From positions 620,001 through 684,000 of the forward strand of contig CAVQDH010000013.1 in NCBI GenBank assembly GCA_963711215.1: 64,000 nt of DNA. The letters are read 5' to 3'. Position numbers and translations under genes: made by a program. The stretch's first letter is position 1. The number at the start of each line of letters is the position of its first letter. The notes beneath the pieces are model-generated. The model did no database searches. It was not told the origin of the DNA and saw nothing but the letters and a program-made list of their open reading frames with translations. Below, piece by piece: positions 8,700 to 19,594 of the stretch. This DNA comes from WHUA01 sp963711215. Lineage in GTDB: Bacteria; Pseudomonadota; Alphaproteobacteria; UBA8366.

Positions 8700-10174
8700 A
8701 TGCCCGTCAGTGGTCACGGCAATATCCGCAGCCTCAAGGCGTTCACCGATACCGACGCCGCGGTCAAGCAGATCGCCATGGTCTACGATACCGCCGCGAA
8801 GCGGATACGCGACCGCTTCGCGCGGTTCGTCGCGGGCGAGCGGACCGGGGCGCAGACCTTCGAGGCCTGCTATCCCTATCTCGGCATCGAGGTGCCCTCC
8901 GACGACCTGCTGACGGAGACGGGCCTGTCCTACGGCAAGGCGCCCTATCCGGGCATCTACGGCACGACGCTGACCCGGCCGGACCTGTTCGCGGATTATT
9001 ACCGCGAGCAGATCGACCTGCTCATCCGCCACCACAAGGTTCCCGTCCGGGTCGGGGTGAGCGACCGTCCGATCCCGCTTTCCTTCCTGATCGAGGAGGC
9101 GACCGCGGATGTCACCGCCGAGGACGCGCGGGCGATGCGCGCGGTCTTCCATCTGCCGAACCTCGCGCTGATCGACGACGCGATCGCCAATGGCGCGTAC
9201 CAGCCGCCGCCGGGATCGCCGCTGCCGCTGGCGCTGTTCACCGCCGAGCGGGTCGACCTCGCGCTGCAGCGCATCCACCATTACACCGGCACGGCCGCTA
9301 CCCATTTCCAGCGCTTCGTGCTGTTCACCAACTATCAGCGCTATGTCGACCTGTTCATCGCGCACGCGCGGAAGGAAATCGAGCAGGGCGACGAGCTATC
9401 TCGCGCTGGTCGGGCCGGGCGACGTGGTCACGCCGAACCGCCGCCTGTCGGCCTTGCAGCCGTCCGGCGCGCCGCCCGAGCATCTGCCCCAGATGCCGGC
9501 CTACCATCTGCTGCGCGAGGACCGGCTCGGCATCACGCTGGTCAATATCGGCGTCGGGCCGTCGAACGCGCGGACGATCACCGACCATCTCGCGGTGCTG
9601 CGGCCGCATTGCTGGATCATGATCGGCCATTGCGGCGGGCTGCGCGGCACGCAGATGCTCGGCGACTACGCGCTGGCGCATGCCTATATCCGCGAGGATC
9701 ACGTGCTCGACCAGGACCTGCCGCCTTGGGTGCCGGTGCCGGCGATCGCGGAGATCCAGGTGGCGCTGCAGGAGGCGGTGGCGCGACGTCACCGGGCTGC
9801 GCGGCCGCGACCTGAAGACCCGCATGCGCACGGGGACGGTCGCCACCACCGACAACCGCAACTGGGAGCTCCGCTACACCGAGCTGAACCGCCGCTTCAG
9901 CCAGTCGCGCGCCATCGCCGTCGACATGGAGAGCGGCACCATCGCCGCCAACGGGTTCCGCCTGCGGGTGCCCTACGGCACGCTGCTCTGCGTTTCGGAC
10001 AAGCCGCTGCACGGCGAGATCAAGCTGCGCGGCATGGCCAACAACTTCTACCGCGAGCGGATCAGCCAGCATCTCGACATCGGCCTCGAGGCGATCCGCA
10101 TCCTGCGCGAGCAGGGCGTCGACCAGCTTCATTCGCGCAAGCTGCGCAGCTTCGACGAGCCGCCGTTCCGCTGA
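8700..10174 (+). CDS. amn: AMP nucleosidase (frameshifted twice)
   Basis: Cytoplasmic enzyme that hydrolyses AMP to adenine and ribose 5-phosphate, adjusting purine pools. The three reading frames together reproduce the whole E. coli-type Amn: an N-terminal regulatory domain (YPGIYGTTLTRPDLF, ERVDLALQRIHHYTGT) and a C-terminal nucleoside-phosphorylase-like domain (GITLVNIGVGPSNA, IGHCGGLRGTQ, GTVATTDNRNWELRY, DMESGTIAANG, ending KLRSFDEPPFR). Frame breaks lie near 9394 (before YLALVGPGD) and near 9784 (before DVTGLRGRDLK); each is repaired by one base. Because all catalytic motifs are conserved in register, sequence error is more likely than a pseudogene. Confidence 0.92.
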
Positions 10175-10305
10175 CGGCTGCAACCCGTGTCGTCCTTGGG
10201 GGTCTGGCTTGGGACGGCCCGGCGGTTTGCCATCGATCGCCCTTGGGGCTAGCCTGACACGTGAGATCGTCCGCATCAGGAGACGGTCGAAAGGAGGAAT
10301 ATCCG

Positions 10306-11163
10306 ATGCTTCAGATCCGGCCCATGGGCCCGAACACCGGCGGCGAGGTTACCGGCGTCGACGTCAAGCGGCTCGACGACGAAGGCTTCGCGCCGATCTA
10401 CGACGCGTGGCTGAAATACGGCGTCATCGTGGTGCGCGACCAGGAGCTCGAGATCCCGGATTTCCTCCGCTACAGCCGGCGCTTCGGCCTCGTCGTGCCG
10501 CATCCGTCGAAGTCGACCCGCCATCCGGACTACCCGGAGCTGACCCTGCTGGGCGCCAACAAGTTCGGGCCGGACGGCAAATTGATCGAGGCGGTCTACA
10601 AGCGCGGCGGGGCGGGCTGCCACACCGACGGCGCCTACGACGAGGTGCCGTTCAAGGCGACTCAGCTCTATGCGCGTGGCGGTGCCGAGCCGGGGCGGCA
10701 ACACGCATTTCGCCAGCATGTACATGGCCTATGACGCGCTGCCCGAGCGGCTGAAGACGCTGCTGGAAGGACGGCGCGGCGCCTTCACCTATGGCGGCCG
10801 CCGCAAGGCCCAGGCGCTGCTCAACGAGGAAGACCGCGACCGGACGCCGGCCTTCCACCCGATGATCCGCGACGCATTCGGAGACCGGGCGGAAGTCGCT
10901 CTATTTCGATCCCGGGCAAGATCCTCTACATCGAGGGCCTGGAGCCGCAGCAGAGCGACGACCTGATCGACGAGCTGGCCGAGCGGATGATCCAGCCGGG
11001 CGCCGAGTACAGCCATCAGTGGCGGGTCGGCGACATCGTCATCTGGGACAACCGCTGCCTGGTGCACAAGGCGGCCGGCGACTATCCGCCGGAGGAAGAC
11101 CGCATCCACTGGCGCGTCTCGATCAAGGAGCCCGAGGCCGTCAGCAGCGCGGCCGCGGAGTGA
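10306..11163 (+). CDS. TauD/TfdA-family Fe(II)/2-oxoglutarate dioxygenase (frameshifted twice)
   Basis: Non-haem iron oxygenase that would couple 2-oxoglutarate decarboxylation to hydroxylation of an unknown organic substrate. It starts with MLQIRPMGPNTGGEV after a strong AAGGAGGA site. The HxD part of the iron triad is in CHTDGAYDEVPF, the distal His in DNRCLVHKA and the 2-oxoglutarate-binding Arg follows in RIHWRVSI. Frame breaks occur near 10675 (YA to LAVPSRGGNTHF) and near 10871 (an extra G; the repaired text reads THSETGRKSLYFDPG). It precedes a CoA-transferase gene on the same strand. A second TauD-type gene lies at 20772. Confidence 0.87.
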
Positions 11164-11268
11164 ACCGCCGAGACGCCGCAATGGAATAGGAGCGGGGCAT
11201 GGCCGGGACGTCGCGCGCATATTGAAAAGAGCAAACGCGCCTCGGAGGAAAGTGAAGGCGGCAGAAGC

Positions 11269-12479
11269 ATGCTCAACAATTTGGTCCGCTGGACGGCATC
11301 AAGGTGGTCGCGTGCTCGACAGCCCAGGCCGGGACGGTGCCCTACATGCTCATGGCCGACCTCGGCGCCGAGGTCATCAAGATCGAGACGCCGGGAACGG
11401 GCGACCCTTCGCGACGCACCGGGCAGGTCGCGGGATTTCCGAGCTCCTATTTCGAAACGAACAACCGCGGCGTCAAGAGCCTCACGCTCGACCTCAAGGC
11501 GCCCGAGGGGCGGGAGATCCTCTACAAGCTGGTCAAGGAGGCGGATGTCTTCGGGCAGAATTTCCGTCCCGGCTCGGCCGAGAAGAACGGCTTCGGCTAC
11601 GAAGACCTGAAGAAGATCAATCCGAAAATCGTCTACGCATCCGTCTCGGGCTACGGCCCGCGCGGTCCGCATGCGGCGCTGCCGGGCACGGACGCCATGG
11701 GACAGGCGCTCGGCGGCGTCGCCGAGGCCTATTCGACCCCGGGCCTGCCGCTCCGGACCGGCGTCGTGTCGGTCGCTGACGAGGCCTGCGCCATCCTCAC
11801 CTTCGGCGGCATCCTCGCCGCGCTGCACTGCCAGGACGACCGGCATCGGCCAGAAGGTCGATACCTCGCTTCTCGCGGCGTGGTCCGTCTCATGGGCTGG
11901 ACGCTGACCACGACCATGTGGAAAGACCGGAATCCGGTCACCGGCCAGGCGCGTATCACGGGCACCGCGCAACGCCCGGGCATCAGCGCCAGCTTCAGCG
12001 ACGAGAACGGCAAGCCGTTCGTGTTCCAGATGAACGGCGCGAAATGGAAAGGCGCGATGACCGCGCTCGGCTTCTATCCAACGCTGGAAGCGAAGGGGCT
12101 GGGCGACCTCGGTGTCGCGGTGACGTCGGAGGCGATGCGGACGCTGATGCTGGAAACGCTCGATACGCTCTTTGCAACCGGCACGCGAGAGCGATGGGTC
12201 AAGATCTTGCGCGGCGGCGACATCGTCTCGGCCCCGATCAACACCTTGCTCGAAGCCTCGAATGATCCCGACGTCCTCGCCAATGCGTATATCACGACGG
12301 TGGACTACCCGAAGCATGGCAAGTCGGCGAAGGTGCATGGGTCGCCGTGGCATTTTTCCGAGACGCCGGCGACCGTCGGCATCGCGCCGGCGCTGGGCGA
12401 ACACACGGACGCCATTCTCCAGCGCCTTGGTTGCAGCGACTCCCAGATTCGTGCGCTCAGAGAGAAGGCGGTCATCTAG
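11269..12479 (+). CDS. Family III CoA-transferase (CaiB/BaiF/Frc), frameshifted
   Basis: Moves CoA between carboxylic acids through an aspartyl-CoA thioester. The beginning, MLNNL then PLDGIKVVACSTAQAG, is split by a break near 11284; the following text MADLGAEVIKIETPGTGD is the family hallmark. The likely catalytic Asp is in PGTDAMGQALGG. A second, paired break spans about 11828-11882: between these positions the continuous frame is nonsense while another frame reads TTGIGQKVDTSLLAA, as expected for the family. The two shifts cancel, so the rest stays in frame to a normal C-terminus. The gene follows the TauD dioxygenase by about 105 bp. Confidence 0.88.
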
Positions 12480-12501
12480 CCGCCGCCGGTCAGGCTGCCT
12501 G

Positions 12502-13290
12502 TCAGAAGGTCCCCGGCGTCAGGCCGCTGCGGCCGCCGTCCAGCGTGATGACGCTGCCGTTGACATAGGCCGCTTCGTCGCTGGCGAGGTAGAGCGCGAC
12601 GTCGGCGGCTTCCTCGACGAAGCCAGGCCGCGCCATCGGCGTGGCGTGGCGCTGCGCGTCGCTCATCGGCGCGCCGGCGCGGTTGTCGCGGTTGAGGCGC
12701 ACAGGGATACCCTGCTTGCTTTCGCGCAGCGCGCCGGAATTGATGCAATTGACCCGGATGCCGTGGCGCGCCAGCCAGAAGCCCATGACATGGGTCAGCG
12801 GCTGCAGCCCGCCCTTCGACGCGGAATAGGCGACCAGCGTCGGGTTGCCGAGCACGCCGTCGATCGAGCCGTGATGCACGATGGCGGCGCCTTTCGCCGC
12901 TTTCAGCGCCGGCAGCAGCTTCTGGCTGCAGAGAAAGGGGGCGGTCAGGTTGACAGCGATCTGCCGGTTCCAATCCGCGAGCGCGACATCCTCGAACTCC
13001 GCGCGGTCCGCGATGGCGGCGTTGTTGAACAGCACGTGGATGACGGATCGCCAATCCATGCAGGCCTTGGCCATGGCCTCGATCGAGGCGGGGCTGGCGA
13101 GATCGGTCTCGATGAAGACGGCGTCGCCGCCTTCGGCACGGACCATCGCCGCGGTCTCTTCGCCCATCGCCGCGTCGATATCGACGCAGGCGACCGCCGC
13201 GCCCTCGCGCGCGAACAGGAGGCTCGTCGCCCGCCCGACGCCCGACGCCGCCCCGGTGATGACCGCATTCTTTCCCTGGAGCCGCTTCAT
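12502..13290 (-). CDS. Short-chain dehydrogenase/reductase (SDR)
   Basis: NAD(P)-dependent oxidoreductase of about 262 residues. The Rossmann motif TGAASGVGRA, the NNAAI turn, the catalytic Ser in HHGSIDG and the YSASK active-site motif are all present, and the C-terminal YVNGSVITLDGGRSG is typical of classical SDRs. The Asp in CVDIDAAMG after the second strand suggests preference for NAD(H). ATG 13290 is preceded by GGGAGGG and places the Rossmann motif near the N-terminus; the frame is open to 13461 but that extension has no family match. It is convergent with the CoA-transferase gene, separated by 22 bp. Substrate unknown. Confidence 0.9.
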   Translation of the reverse strand: MKRLQGKNAVITGAASGVGRATSLLFAREGAAVACVDIDAAMGEETAAMVRAEGGDAVFIETDLASPASIEAMAKACMDWRSVIHVLFNNAAIADRAEFEDVALADWNRQIAVNLTAPFLCSQKLLPALKAAKGAAIVHHGSIDGVLGNPTLVAYSASKGGLQPLTHVMGFWLARHGIRVNCINSGALRESKQGIPVRLNRDNRAGAPMSDAQRHATPMARPGFVEEAADVALYLASDEAAYVNGSVITLDGGRSGLTPGTF

Positions 13291-13370
13291 CCGTCCCTCC
13301 CTGTCGCATGGATGCTTTGTCCCCAATGATCGGCGGGCGGCGGGGGCGATGGCAAGTGGGCGTGCCGCCT

Positions 13371-15378
13371 TTAGTCCCCGTTCAGCCCTGCTTTCCGCAT
13401 GCCCTCCAGGAAATGCTCCAACAATTGGGGTGTCTGGTAGGGAACGCTTGCTCTCACCCAATTGATTGATAGCTGGGGCTGGTCGCGCCGTACGGTTGCC
13501 AGAAACGACCGGGCTTCGCCGACCCGCCCTGCCTGGGCCAGGCTGGCGCAGCGCAAACGTTGCGCCCCCTGAAAGCCCGGGCGCAACCGCAGGGCTTCCG
13601 TCGTGCGTTGGGCTGCTTCGTCATAGCGCCCGGCCGCGTAGTGGGCGACTGCGATGGCGCCGAGGAACAGGGCCATTTCCGGGTCCAACGGACTGAGCCT
13701 GATGGCATCTTCCCCATGCTCGATCGCCTCGCGATCCTGTCCCGCGAAAGCCAGGCCGCGGCTGAGATGAGAGTGGGCCGCCGCAGAATTTGGATTGAGC
13801 TCAACCGCCCGGCGGAACGCGGCGATCGACTCCTCGGTGCGCCTTTCCATCATGGCCCAGTAGGCGAGCGCGATATGCCCCCAGGGATCGCGATCATCAA
13901 GCGCGATCGCACGAAGGGCGTGTTGGCGGCCGGTGACCAGCCCTCGATCGCGATCGATCCACCCCATATGCGCGGCGAATACCAGCGAAAATCCCAACAG
14001 GCTTCGTGCCGGCGCGTATTCCGGATGTGCCTCGACGGCCTGCTTGAGGCTGTCGATCGCCGCTCTCATAGTCCGGGCGTGTCAGGCGCCAGAAATGCGT
14101 TTGAGCGCGCGCCACGAGCTCCCAAGCGCCGAGATCGTCTGCGGACCGCGACAGGGCGCGAACGCCCTCCGCAGCCAGCAGGCGCGGTTCGATGGCCGCG
14201 GCGACGCTTTGGGTAATTTCGTCCTGCACGGCAAAGATGTCGCCGAGCTCGCGGTCGTAGCGCTCCGCCCAATGATGGCCGCCGGTCAGCGCGTCGATAA
14301 GCTGTGCGCTGATGCGTAGCCGCTTGCCGGCCCGGCGCACGCTTCCTTCAAGCACATAGCGGACGCCAAGCTCGCGCGAGACCTGTTTCACGTCGACCGC
14401 GCGGTGCTTGTAGACGAATGTCGAATTACGGGCGATGACGAACAGCCAGCGAATATGAGACAGGCCGGTGATCAGGTCCTCGGAGATGCCATCGGCAAAA
14501 TACTCCTGATCGGGATCATCGCTCATATTGACGAATGGCAGCACCGCTATCGAGGGACGGTCGGGCAATGGCAGAGATGGGGCCTCGCCTAGGGCCGGCG
14601 CAGGCGAGGCAAGGTGCGGATCCGGCGCTAATCCCGTGCCGGCCTGCCCAGATTTGCGCAGCTCGCGTGCGAGCGCTTTCGTGTCGGCGTCCGGCTCCAC
14701 GTCCAACTCGCGCTTCAAAAGCGCGATCAAATGTTCGTAATGCCTGAGTGCGTCCGGCCGTCGTCCGCTGGCGGCCAACGCCCGTATGAGGAGCCGGTGC
14801 GCATCCTCACGCACGTCGTTCTCCGCAATGGCGCGCTCGGCCGCCCTGGCGGCCGCCCCGGCCTTGCCCGAGGCCAGTTCCAGCTCGCCGAGCCTGACCG
14901 TGGCGTCGATCGCTCGTCTTTGGAGCCTCTGGCGCTCGCGTGTCAGCCAGTCTCGCCATGTGTCTTGCGCAAAGTCGAAATCGACAAGAAGCCAGCCTTT
15001 GTGAAGTGCCATCGCGGTGGCCAAGGCATCGCGGCTTCCGTCGCGGATCAGGGCCTCAAAGCGTGGCACGTCGCAATCCAAGACCCCGGGCCTCAGCGAC
15101 ACGAAGTGACCCTCATTGACGATCGAGCCGTCGCCCAGGATGCGGCGAAGCACATAGAGCGCCTGGCGCAGATTTTGGCGCGCCTGCGCCTCGAAATGCG
15201 ATCCCCACAGGAGGTCGGTCAGCGTTTCGCGCCGCTGCGGTTCAGGTGCCGTGCACGCAAGAAAGGCCAGCAGTCCCGCAGCCTTCCTGCTCGCGAATTC
15301 CACGCTCCCCGCCGGCCCGGTCAGCTCAAAGCGGCCGAGCAGCGAGAGCGTGAATTTGCAGGGCGGACCGTTGTCCAT
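13371..15378 (-). CDS. SARP/BTAD transcriptional regulator with TolB-like and TPR domains (frameshifted)
   Basis: Large one-component regulator. From the N-terminus (MDNGPPCKFTLSLLGRFEL) there is an OmpR-type winged helix (about residues 8-95), a bacterial transcriptional activator domain (BTAD, about 100-245, ending LKRELDVEPDADTKALAREL), a domain starting PSIAVLPFVNMSDDPDQEYF that occurs in adenylate-cyclase-like and SARP proteins, then TPR repeats up to the stop at 13371. The frame breaks near 14066, between RLTRPDYE and RAAIDSLKQAVEAHPEYAP. The frame is open to 15480, but ATG 15378 fits the domain start best. It is divergent from the secreted cupin gene, which is the natural candidate target. 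Confidence 0.82.
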
Positions 15379-15625
15379 GCCTGTGCCTGAGCGGTTGGCG
15401 ATCTCACAGCGTCGGGCAGCACCGTATTCTGCATTTTCGGTGGCTACTGCCGCAATATTAACGCCGGCTCTGACGCCCACCTAACGCCGCTTTTGACGCG
15501 CGTGGTCTTCCATCGGTGCCAATTCACAAGATCAGAGAGAGCCGGCGTTCCCAGTGCGCGAGCAGGCCTGTGCGCCTCACCGCATGTCTGGCCGTCGCCG
15601 GTTAACCCCGAGGAGGAGGAAAACG

Positions 15626-16246
15626 ATGAAACGACGACTATGCAATGTCCGACCTGGCATCGCTTTGGCGCTTTCACTTTGCGTGATGGGGTCGTTGCTG
15701 TCGCCGTCGATGGCAGCGGATCAAAAGAAATTTGTCATCAAGCCGGTCGTAGAGAAGAAGCTCAAGCAACTGCCGGCGGGGCCGCTCTATTGGCAGCTCG
15801 AGAATTTTCCCACGCTCGCGCAGGCGCAGGCGGCTGCCGGCGAAACCTCAATGGCTGCCGAAGTCGCAGGCAAGATCTGGCTCTTCACGCTTGGTCCCAA
15901 GGATAGCCCGACACGCGGCGGCAGCAAGGTCGCTGAGATTGGGCCGATACCCCCAATCACCGCGCCCGAGTATCTGCTGCGCATCAACCATGCGGGCGGT
16001 CCTCCGGGGGCCAAGACGAAGGTGCATTCGCATCCGGGTTCCGAAAGCTTCTACGTGCTGGCCGGTCGGCTGGGTCAAAAAACGCCGGACGGCGTGCACT
16101 ACGCCAACGCTGGCCAGTCCATGAACGGACATGGCCCCGGCACGGCGATGGAAGTCTTCAGCAGCGGTACGGCGGATCTTGACCAGATCGTCCTGTTCGT
16201 GGCGGATGCCAGCAAACCGTTTTCGACGCCGGCCAAGCTCAAATGA
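15626..16246 (+). CDS. Exported cupin-domain protein
   Basis: About 206 residues. ATG 15626 follows AGGAGGAGGA. Residues 1-31 form a signal peptide (ALALSLCVMGSLLSPSMAA), so the protein is periplasmic. The cupin core is seen at KVHSHPGSESFYVLAGRLGQK, which supplies two His and a Glu of a metal site, followed by GHGPGTAMEVFSSG. Secreted single-domain cupins may bind a metal or a small ligand, or act as isomerases or dioxygenases; none can be chosen here. The gene is divergent from the SARP/TPR regulator with about 250 bp between them. Confidence 0.8.
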   Translation: MKRRLCNVRPGIALALSLCVMGSLLSPSMAADQKKFVIKPVVEKKLKQLPAGPLYWQLENFPTLAQAQAAAGETSMAAEVAGKIWLFTLGPKDSPTRGGSKVAEIGPIPPITAPEYLLRINHAGGPPGAKTKVHSHPGSESFYVLAGRLGQKTPDGVHYANAGQSMNGHGPGTAMEVFSSGTADLDQIVLFVADASKPFSTPAKLK

Positions 16247-16365
16247 GGCGAGGGCCGGCGGCCTTGGGGCTGCCGGCCAACATCCTCCGTCCGGTCCCGG
16301 CGAAGCGGACATTTCTTTCGTTGTTGCGGCCCGCGTAGGGGGCATCCGGGCTGCGCTGCACGTGA

Positions 16366-17844
16366 TCAGCCGCGCTTCTTCAAGGCGTCATAAAGGTTGT
16401 AGATGATCGACAGGATCGTGAGCACGAGCAGGGTCGCGCTGACCGGTCGGGTGAACAAGCCCAGGAAGGAATAGTCGAGCATCTGCATCGTCTTGACGAA
16501 GGCCGACTCGCCGATCCGTCCGAGAATGAGCCCGAGCACGATGCCGGGCATCGAGTAGCCCGAGCGGCGCATCAGATACCCCACGATCCCGGCCACGTAC
16601 ATGACCCAGACGTCGATCACGAGATTTCGCGCCGCGAAGGCGCCGATCGTCGAAATCAGGAGGATCGTCGGCCCGAGGATGGAGAACGGCACCCGCAGGA
16701 GATGGACGATGGTCTTGGTCTCGAACCAGCCGAGCCCGAAGATCGCGATGTTCGCGAAGAACATGGCGACGAAGACGACCCAGACCAGTTCCTTGCTCAT
16801 GACGAGCACGAGCGGACCCGGCTCGATGCCATGGATCTCGAACGCGCCGACCATGACCGCCGTCAGCGCGCCGCCCGGCAGCCCGAGCGCGAGGAGGGGA
16901 ATCATCGCGCCGCCGGTCGCGGCGTTGTTGGCCGTCTCGGATGCGACCACGCCTTCCAGCGCGCCCTTGCCGAAGCGCTCGGGGTGTTTCGACCAGCGCG
17001 CCGCCTCGCTGTAGCTCAGGAAGGCGGCAAGCGTCGCGCCGATGCCCGGCAGCAGGCCGCAGAAGAACCCGATCACCGCCGAGCGGATGATCGTTATCCG
17101 GACACTCCAGAACTCGCGAAACGACGGGAATTCGAGTCCGATCTTCGGCGGCACGTGCAGCCCGCGCGCGATCTGCCGGCTTTGGATGAAGACCTCGGAG
17201 ATGGCGAAGACACCGAGGATCATCGGCACGAAGTTGATGCCCGCCATCATGTAGTTGGAACCGAAGTCGAAGCGCCGCAGCCCGCCGGCGGCATCCGTTC
17301 CGATCGTCGCGATCAGGACGCCGAGGCCGACCGAAAGCCAGCCCTTCCACAGATTCTGCGCGCCGACGGCCGAGGCGACCGAGAGCCCGAACAGGATGAG
17401 CGTGAACAGCTCGGGCGGCCCGAAAGCGCGGATCGCCCAGCTCGCGATCGGCGCCGTCGCCACCATCATGACGATCGCCGAAAAAGCGCCGCCGAGGGCG
17501 GAGCAGGTGACGGCCGCGCCGATCGCCTTGCCGGCGCGGCCCTGTTGCGTCATCGGATAGCCGTCGAACGCCGTGGGCGCGTTCTCGGGTGAGCCGGGAA
17601 TGTTGAAGAGGATCGCGGTCACGGCGCCGCCATAGACGCCGGAGACGTAGATCACGGCGAGCAGCATGATCGCCTGCGTCGCGTCGAGATAGCCGGTGAA
17701 CGGCAGCAGGATCGTCGCCAGCACCACGCCGTTGAGGCCGGGCACGGCACCGAAGAACAGCCCGCCGAACAAGCCTGCGACGAATAGCGCGATGTTCATC
17801 GGGCTGGAAATCAAGCCGTGCAGGCCCAGGAGGAAATCAGCCAT
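16366..17844 (-). CDS. tctA: Tripartite tricarboxylate transporter large permease TctA
   Basis: Inner-membrane permease of 492 residues with about 11-12 helices, the large subunit of a binding-protein-dependent, ion-driven carboxylate uptake system. Two family repeats are clear: FFGAVPGLNGVVLATILLPF near the N-terminus and GLLPGIGATLAAFLSYSEA in the centre. NIPGSPENAPTAFDGYPM is another TctA signature. The reading frame is intact, unlike the two other genes of the operon. It is the last gene of tctC-tctB-tctA on the minus strand; its start overlaps the end region of tctB closely. Confidence 0.93.
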   Translation of the reverse strand: MADFLLGLHGLISSPMNIALFVAGLFGGLFFGAVPGLNGVVLATILLPFTGYLDATQAIMLLAVIYVSGVYGGAVTAILFNIPGSPENAPTAFDGYPMTQQGRAGKAIGAAVTCSALGGAFSAIVMMVATAPIASWAIRAFGPPELFTLILFGLSVASAVGAQNLWKGWLSVGLGVLIATIGTDAAGGLRRFDFGSNYMMAGINFVPMILGVFAISEVFIQSRQIARGLHVPPKIGLEFPSFREFWSVRITIIRSAVIGFFCGLLPGIGATLAAFLSYSEAARWSKHPERFGKGALEGVVASETANNAATGGAMIPLLALGLPGGALTAVMVGAFEIHGIEPGPLVLVMSKELVWVVFVAMFFANIAIFGLGWFETKTIVHLLRVPFSILGPTILLISTIGAFAARNLVIDVWVMYVAGIVGYLMRRSGYSMPGIVLGLILGRIGESAFVKTMQMLDYSFLGLFTRPVSATLLVLTILSIIYNLYDALKKRG

Positions 17845-17877
17845 CGGTCCGTATCCGGTCGCGTGAGGGCACCGCTG

Positions 17878-18394
17878 TCATCCGCTGCCGAGCCGGATCA
17901 GCAGCCAGTTGCTGAAGTCGTAGAAGCCTGGCCAGTTCCCGGTCGGAAGCGGAATGAACAGAAGCTTGGAGAAGAGCAGCAGCATCAGGGCGTAGATTGC
18001 CAGCGACAACCCGATCACCAGCGGCCAGCGCGTCAGTCCGAGGGTTCGCATCGATGCGGCGAGGAAGAAGGGCGTCGTCGCGAAATAGCCGGCGTGCGGC
18101 AGCAGCCAGACATAAAGCAGGGGCAACGTGAAAGCGGCGAGCAGCCGGAGGTTGGCGCCGAGCCGCGTCGGCGTGCGCGGCGTCGGGACGCTGTCGGCGG
18201 CCGGGCGATGCTTCGGTAGCCCGGTTGTGCCGCCAGTCGGCGGCGCAGGCGATCACCGCGGCGAGCGCGATGAAAAGCAGGACCGCGCGCGGCCAGGCGA
18301 CCGGGCCGAAGGCGTAGCTCTGCAGTTTGCGATCGAACTGGTAGGAGTACACCCACATGCCGATGACGAGCGCGAGCCAGATCGCGAGCTCCAC
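17878..18394 (-). CDS. tctB: Tripartite tricarboxylate transporter small permease TctB (frameshifted)
   Basis: Small four-helix subunit of the TctCBA system. It begins MELAIWLALVIGMWVYSYQF, with a second helix AVLLFIALAAVIACAADW. The frame breaks near 18215; the correct continuation in another frame reads DSVPTPRTPTRLGANLRLL, then LPLLYVWLLPHAGYF and WPLVIGLSLAIYALMLLLF, ending GFYDFSNWLLIRLGSG. The central linker is variable in this family, as seen here. It sits between tctC and tctA in the usual order. Confidence 0.85.
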
Positions 18395-18462
18395 CAGCTG
18401 GCGGAGCTGCGATCGGCCCGTGATTCCGGCTCAAGACGCGCCTCGACTCCCCGGCCACCGGA

Positions 18463-19429
18463 CTACTTCGCGGCCTTGCGATAGGTGTCCATCATGTCGT
18501 CGACGAGCTGGATGGCGTCCTTGCCGTCATAGTAGCTGCGGGCGAGATCCATGTATTTCTTCTTGTTGAAGGCCTGGTAGTCCTTGGTGTCGAAGGCCAT
18601 TTTGCACGCCTCGCGCAGGTATTCGCGCCGCGCTGCCGGGACCTTCTTGTCCGCCCAGAAGCCTCGGACGCGCATGAGCACGGGAATGTTCAGGCCGGCT
18701 TCCTTCAGCGAGGGCACCTTCGCGAAGGCCTTCGGCGCTTCCTTGAGGACGGTCAGGATCGGCTTCATCTGCTTGGCTTGGAGGAACTGGCGGATGTCGC
18801 CGGGCTGCTCGAACAATGCGTCGACATGCGAGCCCAGCAGCGACGCATAGCGCTCGGTCGGCTTGTCGTAGGAGATTTCCTTGACCTTGATGTCGGCCCC
18901 CTTGGTGATTGCCGCCATCTGGACCACTTCCATCGACTCCTTGCACGCCGATATTGGCCACGGTCACCTTGCCGGGATGCGCCTTGGCGTATTTGACGAA
19001 GGATACCCAATCCGTGAACCGGGTCTCGTCCGGGCGGATGTAGATCTGACTGAAGGTCGCCTGGGTGAAGCAGATCGGGATGACGTCTTTGCCCACCTCG
19101 AACTGGACCTGCTTGGCCGCGCCCGCGGAAATGAGGCCGTCGGTCTGCTGCAGGATGGTGTAGCCGTCCTGCGGGCGCGAGACGAAGTCGGGCATGGCGG
19201 CGAGCCCGCCGCCGCCGGGCTTGTCCTCGACCTGGAAGGGCACGCCGGTCACTTCCTGCATCGACTTCGCCCAGGCGCGCGCGACCTGGTCCGATCCGCC
19301 GCCGGCGCCGTAGGGCACGATGATGCTGACGGACCGTTCCGGAAAGCCGTCCGGCTTCGCCGGGCCCGCCGCGGCCGCGGATGTCGTCGCCGTCACGCCG
19401 ATGACCAGCACGGCGGCCGTGCGTTTCAC
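18463..19429 (-). CDS. tctC: Tripartite tricarboxylate transporter binding protein TctC (frameshifted)
   Basis: Periplasmic solute receptor of about 320 residues. Residues 1-22 are a signal peptide (AAVLVIGVTATTSAAAAG). The mature start PERSVSIIVPYGAGGGSDQVAR is the TctC/Bug-family signature, followed by VEDKPGGGGLAA. The frame breaks near 18936, where IGVQGV continues in another frame as MEVVQMAAITKGADIKVKEI. The protein contains KMAFDTKDYQAFN near its C-terminus as usual. It is the first gene of the tct operon and is divergent from the enolase-superfamily enzyme at 19595, so the transported acid may be that enzyme's substrate. Confidence 0.88.
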
Positions 19430-19594
19430 AGCAAGAATTCGTCGCTTGCGCAGGCTTCATTATTCCCTCCCTGTTTTATCCCGGGCTGCGGGCGTTGGAT
19501 CGGCCCGTGTCCCCCAGGTTGACGCGCTTTGGCGCTGTCGATTGGATGAGTCATTATGCAAGGGCTGCCCGTTTTGGCCAAATCGGAGGACTAC

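Noticed and set aside
7356..9365. Minus-strand frame of about 669 codons
   Set aside because: Antisense shadow of the extradiol dioxygenase and AMP nucleosidase, both with complete motifs.
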